Source: Candidatus Hydrogenedentota bacterium
GTDB lineage: Bacteria > Hydrogenedentota > Hydrogenedentia > Hydrogenedentales > SLHB01
Direction of reading: 5' to 3'
Length of the DNA stretch: 5,529 nucleotides
Assembly: GCA_022706165.1 (NCBI GenBank)
Contig: JAKJDA010000007.1
Coordinates: 1-5,529, forward strand
Notes under the pieces: model-generated
Told to the model about the DNA's origin: nothing
Seen by the model: the letters and a program-made list of their open reading frames with translations, nothing else
The model's database searches: none
Program-made: the position numbers and the translations under genes
Shown here: positions 1 through 5,529 of the stretch, in pieces
Position numbering within the stretch: position 1 is the stretch's first letter
Layout: each line of letters starts with the position of its first letter

Positions 1-871
1 ACATATCGCAGGGCCGTCGGGTCGTAGCCTCGATCGAGCAGGTCGCGCAGCGTGAAAAAGTTATTGAGCGACTTCGACATTTTGCGGCCTTCGACGATCA
101 AGTGCTCGCAATGCAGCCAGTACCGCACGAAGGGCTTGCCCGTCGCGGCTTCCGACTGCGCGATCTCGTTCTCGTGATGCGGAAACATCAGATCGATGCC
201 GCCAGAATGGATATCGAACGTTGGGCCAAGGCTTTTCGTGCTCATTGCCGAACACTCGATGTGCCAACCGTTTCCCAAAAGACCGAGCCGTCTTCTTCGT
301 CCCATGCCTTCCACAACGCGAAGTCGCGCGCGTCTTCCGTGGCATACTCGTCGGAATCCACGCGGCCGCTCGCCCCCGTCTTCAAGGCGTCGAGATCGTG
401 GTGGCTCAGCTTGCCGTAATCCTTGAATGCCCCGAGCCGGAAATAGACGCTGCCGTCAGATTCATACGCGTAGCCTTTCTCAAGCAGCGTTTGAATCAAC
501 GCCACGATGTCGTTGATGTGATCCGTGGCGCGCGGGTACTCCGTGGCGCGCAACAAGCCGATGGCGTCGATGTCCTGCAGGAACGCGTCGAAAAAGCGCG
601 TGGTCAGGGCCTTCAGCGATTCGCCGGTTTCGCGGCAGGTGCGAATGATTTTATCTTCCACATCCGTGATGTTTTTGACGTGGCGGACGGCATATCCGCG
701 GTACTCTAGGTGCCGGCGCAGCAAATCCTCGAAGGTGAACGTTCGCAAGTTGCCGATATGCGCGAAGTTGTAGACCGTCGGGCCGCAGGTGTACAGCCCG
801 ACCTTGCCCGGATCGATCGGCTCGAAAATTTCCTTTTGACGCGTCAACGTGTTGTAAAACTGAATCGCCAT
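1..871 (-). CDS. cysS: Cysteinyl-tRNA synthetase (N-terminal part, frame-broken, cut by window edge)
   Basis: Class I aminoacyl-tRNA synthetase that charges tRNA-Cys with cysteine in the cytoplasm. The ATG at 871-869 begins [21 protein letters not shown] (minus strand, 877-880) sits 5 bases upstream of it, which decides this start over an in-frame extension that would run into the divergent gene. Visible motifs are YTCGPTVYN with the zinc-ligand Cys29, the HIGH signature as HIGN (residues 38-41), then [10 protein letters not shown] with a second zinc Cys, [18 protein letters not shown] with the His and Glu ligands, and KMSKS close to the left edge. The first reading frame covers about 200 residues, to [11 protein letters not shown] near 268. 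From there the family sequence resumes in another frame and stays open to base 1. The C-terminal anticodon-binding part lies outside the window. Identity is very sure. Whether the gene works depends on whether the frame break is real. Confidence 0.93.
264..273 (-). other. Frame break inside cysS (apparent small deletion)
   Basis: On the minus strand the frame that reads GSVFWET runs on for a few residues into a stop near 242, while [10 protein letters not shown] continues in a different frame starting about 267. Family members normally carry a loop of the type x-L-G-K-G-R-P between these two blocks. Here it is missing, so the simplest explanation is a deletion of 3n+1 bases, about 22 if seven codons were lost. 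A single lost base would not account for the missing loop. The local sequence does not form a properly phased slippery heptamer for -1 frameshifting out of the upstream frame. A draft-assembly error cannot be excluded. Confidence 0.75.
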
Positions 872-921
872 GGCCGCTCCGGGTATTCGACGCGCATGAC
901 CATTCCGCGCGCGAAAGGGGG

Positions 922-951
922 ATTGTACCGCCGGGCGCTGGAACGAATCAA
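922..951 (-). promoter_or_regulatory. Candidate sigma70-type promoter for cysS
   Basis: Read on the minus strand, TTGATT (946-951) is followed after 18 bases by TACAAT (922-927). These are respectable matches to the -35 and -10 consensus with tolerable spacing. The predicted transcript would start near 914-916 and leave a leader of about 45 bases before the cysS ATG at 871. It is the best promoter-like pair in the 184-base divergent region. Assignment rests on pattern only, and the organism's sigma factors are unknown. Confidence 0.45.
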
Positions 952-954
952 AAT

Positions 955-970
955 CGCCTTGTGAAAGGCG
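955..970. other. Small perfect hairpin in the divergent intergenic region
   Basis: CGCCTT (955-960) and AAGGCG (965-970) form a perfect 6-bp stem around a GTGA loop, which on the plus strand is a GNRA-type tetraloop. Read on the minus strand, the stem is followed by ATTTTGATT, a weak T-rich run. It lies directly upstream of the candidate cysS promoter rather than inside the cysS leader. It could be part of the 5' untranslated region of the plus-strand operon, a weak minus-strand terminator shielding cysS from antisense transcripts, or chance. Confidence 0.3.
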
Positions 971-1055
971 CTCCCCGCTCTTGCTTTCTTCCGGCATCAG
1001 GCCCCACACTATCGCCAAGGTTCCGATGTGCATGGGGAAGATTTGCGGACGAAAG

Positions 1056-2324
1056 ATGCATATTCTCGTTGACAACGGCAGCTATGATTTTCGCAACGTG
1101 GGCGACGCGGCCATGCTGCAGGCGCTGGTCGCGCGTTTTCGCGCGTTGGTTCCGGGCGCGCGATTCACGGCGTTGACGTCGAATCCGGACAAGTTGGCCG
1201 CGCAGTGTCCGGGCGTTGCGCCGCTCTCGACGCAAGGCCGTCGCGTATGGCTGCAACAGCGCAACATCCTCGGCCCCTTGTTCCGGCTGTTTGCGTGTGC
1301 CGAGTCGGCGCTTGCCGCATGCGAGGATTTTCTTCGGGTGAATGGCTCTCGATTCAGCGCCGGCGTGATTTCAGCGCGCATGGCGCGCCGGGGAATCGAG
1401 ACCGATACGATGCGCGCTTTCTTGGAAGCCATCGATGCCGCGGATGCCGTGGTCGCCAGCGGCGGCGGTTATCTGACGGACGTGTTTGCCGTTCACGCCG
1501 CGGCGACGCTTCACACGCTGCGCTTGGCGCAACAGCGACGCAAACCCACGGCTTTTTTCGGCCAAGGCATTGGCCCCCTCGATAATGTGTCGCTGCGTAA
1601 AACAGCCCGGCAGGTTTTTCGTCGCGCCGACCTCATCGCGTTGCGGGAAAGGCGCCGGGGCGTCGATCTGCTGCAGCGTCTCGGCGTTCCCGGCGAACGG
1701 CTGCTGGTTACGGGCGATGACGCCATCGAGTTGGCGCATGCGGAACGTCCGGACGCGCTGGGGACTGGGCTTGGCGTCAATGTGCGATTGACCTCCTATT
1801 CCGATATCGACCCCGAGCAACTGGCCAAGACAGGCCGAGTCATCAAAGAGTTTGCGGCGCGCCGGGGGGCCGCGTTGCATGCGCTTCCGATATCTTTTTA
1901 TGAGGGTCAGGACGATCTCGCCTCGATTCGCGCGCTCCTTGGCTCCGATATGCCCCTGGACGCCGCGTGTACGGACACGCCGCAATCGATCATCCGCCAG
2001 GCCGGCAAGTGCCGCGTCGCGCTCACGGGCAGTTATCATGCGGGCGTGTTTGCGTTGTCGCAAGGCATTCCGGTTGTCGCGTTGGCGCGGTCTCCGTACT
2101 ATACGGACAAGTTTCTCGGGTTGATGGAGGCCTTTGGCGCGGGGTGCGTTGTCGTGTTTCTGGACGATCCGGCGCTGGAAATGCGGTTGATGGAGAATTT
2201 GAATCAGGCATGGGAATCGGCGGACGATGCGCGGGCGCCGCTTCTGATCGCTGCGGAACGGCAGATAGCGGCCGGGCGCGCGGCGTATGCGCGTTTTGTG
2301 CAGGAGACGCTGGCGCATGCGTGA
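1056..2324 (+). CDS. Polysaccharide pyruvyl transferase family protein (CsaB/WcaK-like)
   Basis: Predicted to transfer pyruvate from phosphoenolpyruvate as a ketal onto a sugar of a lipid-linked polysaccharide repeat, in the cytoplasm. The protein has 422 residues and starts MHILVDNGSYDFRNVGDAAM. Family features in order are the N-terminal GDAAMLQAL (from residue 16), the glycine-rich SGGGYLTD (135-142), GQGIGPL (169-175) followed by the R-x-R region, GDDAIEL, and near the C-terminus GSYHAGVFALSQGIPVVAL with the conserved His328, then SPYYTDKFLGLMEAFG with Lys352. The start at 1056 is preferred because the family sequence begins there; its Shine-Dalgarno is weak (GGA at 1047-1049). In-frame alternatives at 1032, 1026 and TTG 981 add residues with no family character. 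It is the first gene of the operon, and its stop overlaps the next start by 8 bases. The family is clear. The acceptor sugar is unknown, and some family members have other or untested activities. Confidence 0.88.
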   Translation: MHILVDNGSYDFRNVGDAAMLQALVARFRALVPGARFTALTSNPDKLAAQCPGVAPLSTQGRRVWLQQRNILGPLFRLFACAESALAACEDFLRVNGSRFSAGVISARMARRGIETDTMRAFLEAIDAADAVVASGGGYLTDVFAVHAAATLHTLRLAQQRRKPTAFFGQGIGPLDNVSLRKTARQVFRRADLIALRERRRGVDLLQRLGVPGERLLVTGDDAIELAHAERPDALGTGLGVNVRLTSYSDIDPEQLAKTGRVIKEFAARRGAALHALPISFYEGQDDLASIRALLGSDMPLDAACTDTPQSIIRQAGKCRVALTGSYHAGVFALSQGIPVVALARSPYYTDKFLGLMEAFGAGCVVVFLDDPALEMRLMENLNQAWESADDARAPLLIAAERQIAAGRAAYARFVQETLAHA

Positions 2325-3249
2325 TCGCGACGTTTCCCTCAGCGTCCTTATGCCGGTGTACAACGCGCGCCGCTACGTCGCCAAGGCCGTGGAGAGCATT
2401 CTCGATCAGGACTTCGTCGACTTCGAGTTCCTCATCATCGACGACGGTTCGACCGATGGATCGGCGGAGATTCTCGACGACTATGCCCGACGCGATCCGC
2501 GCATCCGGCTTGTCCGGCGCGAGAACCGGGGATTGGTCGCGTCCTTGAACGAAGGCATTGCCCTTGCCCGTGCGCCGTTCATCGCGCGCATGGACGCCGA
2601 CGATATCGCCTTGCCCCATCGGCTGCGCGTGCAGGCGGACTTCCTAGCGGCGCATCCCGAGGTTGTGTGCGCAGGCGGCGGAATCGATGTCATAGACGAG
2701 AAGGGCCGTCGGATCACGCGGATACCCGTCGCGCAGGGCAATGCGCGCATCCAAGAACTGGCCCTGCAGGGCAAGACTCCGATCTGCCACCCGACGGCGG
2801 TTATGCGCAAGGAGGCCGTGCTTGCCGCTGGAGCATATGACCCCGATATGATGCTCGCCGAAGACTTGGACCTGTGGCTCAGGCTAGGCGAGCAAGGGGA
2901 GTTGGCCAATGTTCCCGAGACCGTGTTGCAGTACCGGCTGCACCCGGCGTCGGTGAGCGAGGCCGCAGGCTCCCGGCAAATTGATCGCATGCGCTTGGCG
3001 TGTGCGCGCGCCTGCGAGCGACGGGGCGTGGCATCGTCCTTCGAGGCCGACGCGCCTTGGCGACCCGGCGAAGACCGCCTGTCGAAGCATCGTTTCGCGC
3101 TTAAATACGGCTGGTGGGCCTTCAATAGCGGCGAGCGGCATACCGCCCGGGCGTATGGCGGCAAAGCCATTGCGGCGCGGCCTTTTTCCATGGAAGGGTG
3201 GCGGCTTCTTGTATGCGCCCTGGTGAAGCCGACCCGGAGGGCGGGGTAA
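2317..3249 (+). CDS. Family 2 glycosyltransferase (first of tandem pair)
   Basis: Inverting GT-A fold transferase of 310 residues, expected to add one sugar from a nucleotide-sugar donor to the growing lipid-linked oligosaccharide on the cytoplasmic face of the membrane. It has the N-terminal LSVLMPVYNARRY, nucleotide-binding DDGSTD (Asp42-Asp43), the metal-binding D-x-D as DADD (93-96), CHPTAVMRK, and AEDLDLWLRL with the likely catalytic base at Glu182/Asp183. This is followed by VLQYRLHPASVS. No membrane segments are evident. The ATG at 2317 has AGGAG at 2302-2306, 10 bases upstream, and overlaps the pyruvyl transferase stop (ATGCGTGA), suggesting translational coupling. The last 50 or so residues (KYGWWAFNSGERHTARAY onward) form a short Trp-rich helical tail shared with the next gene. 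Family is certain; donor, acceptor and linkage cannot be read from the sequence. Confidence 0.93.
   Translation: MRDRDVSLSVLMPVYNARRYVAKAVESILDQDFVDFEFLIIDDGSTDGSAEILDDYARRDPRIRLVRRENRGLVASLNEGIALARAPFIARMDADDIALPHRLRVQADFLAAHPEVVCAGGGIDVIDEKGRRITRIPVAQGNARIQELALQGKTPICHPTAVMRKEAVLAAGAYDPDMMLAEDLDLWLRLGEQGELANVPETVLQYRLHPASVSEAAGSRQIDRMRLACARACERRGVASSFEADAPWRPGEDRLSKHRFALKYGWWAFNSGERHTARAYGGKAIAARPFSMEGWRLLVCALVKPTRRAG
3236..3240 (+). promoter_or_regulatory. Strong ribosome binding site fixing the start of the second family 2 glycosyltransferase
   Basis: GGAGG at 3236-3240 lies 8 bases before the ATG at 3249, an ideal arrangement. That ATG shares its A with the TAA stop of the preceding gene (TAATG). 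This decides the start against an in-frame upstream ATG at 3198, which would add 17 residues (MAASCMRPGEADPEGGV) without family similarity. Confidence 0.8.
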
Positions 3250-4148
3250 TGCGCGTCAGCGTCGCCATGCCTGTTTACAACGCTGGCCCCTATCTTCGCG
3301 AGGCGATCGAGAGCATGCTCGATCAGACCCTTCGCGAGTTTGAATTCATCATCATCGACGATGGTTCGACCGACGAGTCGCGGGCAATCATCGAGGACTA
3401 TGCGCAGCGCGACGGCCGCATCCGCATGATAAGCCGCCCCAATCGCGGCATTACGCCCACGCGCAATGAGGCCCTTGGGTTGGCGCAGGGCGAGTGCGTT
3501 GCGGTCATGGATGCCGACGATGTCTCCTTGCCGGATCGTCTTGCGCTGCAAGCGGCGTATCTGGACGCCCATCCCGAATGTTTGGCGGTGGGCGGGCGCA
3601 TTCTGATCGTGGACGCGGAGGGATGGCCGATTCGTGAGGCGTGCACGCATGAGGCGCACGAGGACATCGACCGATTTCACATGCAAGGGCAGGGCGGCGC
3701 GTTGGCGCATCCGGCGTCGATGTTCCGGCGCGAGGCGGCCCTGGCGATTGGCGGGTACCGCGAAGCGTTTGCCGCGGGCGAAGACCTCGATTTGTTCCTG
3801 CGGTTTGCCGAACGGGGCAAGTTGGCCAACGTGCCGCAGCGCGTGCTGAAATACCGGCAACATTCGCGCAGCGTCAGCCATGCCCGAGCCGACGTGACGC
3901 GCCGTTGCACCGAGGCTGTTTTGCGCGACGCGTATGCGCGCAGGAACCTTCCGGAACCTGGCGATTCGCTGCTGCAGGTGGATGAAGCCCCCCTGTCTCT
4001 GGCGGCGCAACATCTCAAATGGGCGTGGTGGGCTCTGGATGCCGGACATGTCGCCACCGCGCGAAAACATGCCTGCCGGGCGTTGTTTCGAGAGCCCTTC
4101 CGCGTCGGGTCATGGCGCGCCGCCTTCTGCGCCTGGAGGGGACGTTGA
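3249..4148 (+). CDS. Family 2 glycosyltransferase (second of tandem pair)
   Basis: GT-A fold sugar transferase of 299 residues, with the same general role as its upstream neighbour but probably a different donor or linkage. Motifs in order are VSVAMPVYNAGPYLREA, DDGSTDES (Asp37-Asp38), DADD (88-91), HPASMFRREAAL, GEDLDLFLRF (Glu178-Asp179, likely catalytic base region), and VLKYRQHSRSVS. The tail KWAWWALDAGHVATARKH onward matches the tail of the upstream protein. The two proteins align along nearly their whole length, and parts stay alike at the DNA level, so they are an old tandem duplication. Differences gather after the DADD block and between the catalytic domain and the tail, where acceptor choice often lies (inference). 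It overlaps the preceding gene by one base. Family certain, specificity unknown. Confidence 0.93.
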   Translation: MRVSVAMPVYNAGPYLREAIESMLDQTLREFEFIIIDDGSTDESRAIIEDYAQRDGRIRMISRPNRGITPTRNEALGLAQGECVAVMDADDVSLPDRLALQAAYLDAHPECLAVGGRILIVDAEGWPIREACTHEAHEDIDRFHMQGQGGALAHPASMFRREAALAIGGYREAFAAGEDLDLFLRFAERGKLANVPQRVLKYRQHSRSVSHARADVTRRCTEAVLRDAYARRNLPEPGDSLLQVDEAPLSLAAQHLKWAWWALDAGHVATARKHACRALFREPFRVGSWRAAFCAWRGR

Positions 4149-4173
4149 TATGAAAGATGCGCCATGCGAGTGA
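4135..4173 (+). promoter_or_regulatory. Strong RBS plus 7-codon minicistron overlapping the next gene start
   Basis: GGAGGGG (4135-4141) ends 8 bases before an ATG at 4150, which opens a 7-codon frame, MKDAPCE, ending with TGA at 4171-4173. This short frame begins one base after the stop of the upstream glycosyltransferase (4146-4148) and runs over the ATG (4164) of the next gene in another phase. The real start at 4164 has only a weak GAAAG (4152-4156) of its own. Ribosomes ending the minicistron 7 bases past 4164 could re-initiate there, which would couple the genes. The sequence arrangement is seen directly; a regulatory role is inference. Confidence 0.4.
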
Positions 4174-5276
4174 CCTTTGTGCTGGCGCATGCCGACCTTT
4201 CGGGGGGCGTGCGCGTCGTGGCGATGTACGCCGACAGCCTTCGGCGACAGGGACACGAGGTTCTTGTCGTCTCGCGTCCGCCGCGGCCTCTTTCTTTTCG
4301 CGAAAGGCTTAGGGCCCTGGTCCAGGGAAAGCGTGCGTCTGTCGGCGCGGTTTCGTCGCATGTGGATGCGTTGGACGTTCCCCACCGTGTGTTGCGGGAC
4401 TTTCGCCCTGTCGAGGCGGACGACGTTCCCGACGCGGACGTTATCGTCGCCACATGGTGGGCCACCGCGAACTGGATCGCCTCGTTTCCGGCGCGAAAGG
4501 GCCAGAAGGTCTACTTCGCCCAGGGATACGAGAAGTCTTCCGACGATGATGATGTTCGTTGCGATGCGGCATGGCGCCATCCCATGCATCGCATTGCCGT
4601 GTCGCAGTGGTTGGTGGATGTGGCGGCGGAGCGTTTCGGCGTGCATGATGTCGCGCTCGTGCCCAACGGCGTGGACCTGGACGTTTTCCGTGCCCCGGAA
4701 CGCGGCAAACAGGCCGCGCCAACGGTTGGCTTCGTGTATTCGACCTCGCCGCTCAAGTCCGTGGACGTCGCGATTCGCGCCATCGAGCGCGCGCGCACAC
4801 GCATTCCAGGGCTTCGGGCAGTCGCTTTCGGCGCAACGCCTCCCTCCGGCGCCCTGCCGTTGCCCCCGAAGACCGCCTACACGCTGCGGCCCGCGCAACA
4901 GGCCTTGCGCGGCATCTATGCTTCGTGCGATGCCTGGTTGTGGAGCAGCCGCCAAGAAGGATATGGGCTTCCCTTGCTTGAGTCCATGGCCTGTCGCACG
5001 CCGGTGATCGCCACCTGCGCCGGGGCGGCTCCGGAACTGCTGGCAAACGGGGGCGGTTATCTGATACAACGCGGCGACGCCGATGCCATGGCCGACGCCA
5101 TCGAACGGCTGTGCGGGCTTTCCGACGATGCGTGGCGGGCCATGTCCGCCGCGGCCTATGCCACCGCTTGCGCGCGCGACTGGCGCACGTCGGCGCGCCT
5201 GTTCGAGAGCGAATTGACGCGCATTGTCGCCTGTTCTGCGACGGTTCCGGCGAACGACAGGGCCCAGCAACCATGA
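4164..5276 (+). CDS. Family 4 glycosyltransferase
   Basis: Retaining GT-B fold transferase of 370 residues, expected to add a sugar to the polysaccharide repeat unit at the inner face of the membrane. The N-terminal domain starts MRVTFVLAHADLSGGVRVV, where the Gly-Gly is the usual acceptor-side loop. It continues through VIVATWWATA and KVYFAQGYE, a pairing typical of a rhamnosyl- or galactosyltransferase-like branch. The C-terminal donor domain has VPNGVDLDVF (from residue 166), GFVYSTSPLKSVD, and the E-x7-E signature EGYGLPLLE (Glu265, Glu273), then MACRTPVIATCAGAAPELL and GGGYLIQRGDADAMADAI. The length is normal and no part is missing. It follows the second family 2 enzyme after a 15-base gap, and its stop overlaps the next start as ATGA. 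The 4164 ATG is used because the family sequence starts at once; its own ribosome binding site is weak. Fold and family are sure; sugar specificity is not. Confidence 0.93.
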   Translation: MRVTFVLAHADLSGGVRVVAMYADSLRRQGHEVLVVSRPPRPLSFRERLRALVQGKRASVGAVSSHVDALDVPHRVLRDFRPVEADDVPDADVIVATWWATANWIASFPARKGQKVYFAQGYEKSSDDDDVRCDAAWRHPMHRIAVSQWLVDVAAERFGVHDVALVPNGVDLDVFRAPERGKQAAPTVGFVYSTSPLKSVDVAIRAIERARTRIPGLRAVAFGATPPSGALPLPPKTAYTLRPAQQALRGIYASCDAWLWSSRQEGYGLPLLESMACRTPVIATCAGAAPELLANGGGYLIQRGDADAMADAIERLCGLSDDAWRAMSAAAYATACARDWRTSARLFESELTRIVACSATVPANDRAQQP

Positions 5277-5529
5277 CCTTTCTCGTTCCATTGACGTTGT
5301 TTGGATGGATACCGTTCGTGCTGTTTCTGTTTTTCGCGCTCAAGCCGACCCGCGCCATCATCGCGGCGTTCATTCTGGCGTGGCTGTTTTTGCCGAACGC
5401 CCATTTCAAGGCCCCGCAGGGACTGCCGGAATACACAAAGGCCATGGCCACCACCCTGGGCGTGCTGCTGGGCGTCGCCCTGCTCGATCCCGGCCGGCTC
5501 GCGTCGTTCCGGCCCAAATGGTTCGACCT
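5273..5529 (+). CDS. Polytopic membrane protein, partial; possible O-antigen polymerase/ligase-type protein
   Basis: Only the first 85 complete codons are in the window, and the frame is open at the right edge. It starts at ATG 5273 in an ATGA overlap with the preceding stop, with no strong Shine-Dalgarno, so translation is probably coupled. The residues are strongly hydrophobic, with likely membrane segments at about 3-23 (MTFLVPLTLFGWIPFVLF and on), 26-41 (RAIIAAFILAWLFL) and 60-72 (TTLGVLLGVALLD). These are separated by a short polar stretch with GLPEYTKAMAT and followed by a DPGRL turn. The opening and its place after glycosyltransferases resemble Wzy/O-antigen ligase-like proteins, which polymerise or transfer repeat units on the outer face of the inner membrane. 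The diagnostic large periplasmic loop is not in the window, so the role is inferred from context. A flippase or plain polysaccharide-cluster membrane protein is also possible. Confidence 0.7.
   Translation, partial: MTFLVPLTLFGWIPFVLFLFFALKPTRAIIAAFILAWLFLPNAHFKAPQGLPEYTKAMATTLGVLLGVALLDPGRLASFRPKWFD

Noticed and set aside
264..275. Programmed -1 ribosomal frameshift in cysS at the TTTTGGGAAAC run
   Set aside because: The GGGAAAC heptamer is not in the phase needed to slip from the upstream cysS frame, and the conserved loop is also missing, so a deletion or sequence error fits better.
981..1012. TTGCTT plus CACTAT as a promoter for the plus-strand operon
   Set aside because: The spacing of about 20 bases is too long and both boxes are poor matches. 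No convincing plus-strand promoter was found.
872..1075. In-frame N-terminal extension of cysS upstream of 871
   Set aside because: The frame stays open for 68 more codons, but the added residues show no family similarity, overlap the divergent pyruvyl transferase and contain the candidate promoter. The 871 start has a GGAG and matches the normal CysS N-terminus.
1069..1097. TTGACA perfect -35 box on the plus strand
   Set aside because: It lies inside the pyruvyl transferase coding region (codons of LVDN), and no -10 box occurs at suitable spacing: TATGAT follows after only 8 bases.
2481..4070. Long minus-strand open frame of 529 codons opposite the two family 2 glycosyltransferases
   Set aside because: It is antisense to two clearly conserved genes. 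Its apparent repeats simply mirror the tandem duplication, and the openness comes from GC-rich codon use. No family character was seen.
4315..4327. CCCTGG-T-CCAGGG perfect inverted repeat
   Set aside because: It is inside the family 4 glycosyltransferase coding sequence with a one-base centre, so it cannot form a normal hairpin loop. It is best explained by chance in GC-rich coding DNA.
4110..5291. Long minus-strand open frame opposite the family 4 glycosyltransferase
   Set aside because: The plus-strand protein has all expected GT4 motifs over the same stretch. The antisense product is Arg/Gly/Ala-rich with no recognisable domain.

Overview
The window is high-GC bacterial DNA (well above 50 % GC by eye) with densely packed genes. 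It holds the start of a housekeeping gene on the minus strand and, divergently from it, the first five genes of a surface-polysaccharide operon on the plus strand. Nothing here identifies the organism. The gene content fits a bacterium that makes an exported polysaccharide (exopolysaccharide, capsule or O-antigen-like), and a finer assignment would be guesswork. No tRNA, rRNA, CRISPR array, transposase or phage gene was seen.

Region 1 (1-871, minus strand) is the N-terminal part of cysS, cysteinyl-tRNA synthetase. It runs off the left edge just after the KMSKS loop. The reading frame breaks near 266-271, where the conserved loop before [10 protein letters not shown] is missing and the frame shifts. 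Sequence on both sides is otherwise well conserved, so this is either a recent indel or a sequence/assembly error in a normally essential gene.

Region 2 (872-1055) is the divergent intergenic region. It contains a plausible sigma70-type promoter for cysS and a small perfect hairpin. I found no convincing promoter for the plus-strand operon.

Region 3 (1056-5529, plus strand) is an operon-like run: a polysaccharide pyruvyl transferase, two tandem paralogous family 2 glycosyltransferases, a family 4 glycosyltransferase, and the start of a multi-pass membrane protein that may be an O-antigen polymerase/ligase-type protein. Neighbouring genes overlap by 8, 1 and 4 bases, except for a 15-base gap before the family 4 enzyme. 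The likely joint role is building a pyruvate-decorated oligosaccharide repeat unit on a lipid carrier in the cytoplasm and then polymerising or transferring it at the membrane. The cluster continues past the right edge, so a flippase, priming enzyme and export proteins cannot be judged.

The least ordinary points are the cysS frame break, a 7-codon minicistron with a strong Shine-Dalgarno sequence that overlaps the family 4 gene start, and the tandem glycosyltransferase duplication with a shared C-terminal tail. I see no evidence for a wholly new biological system.
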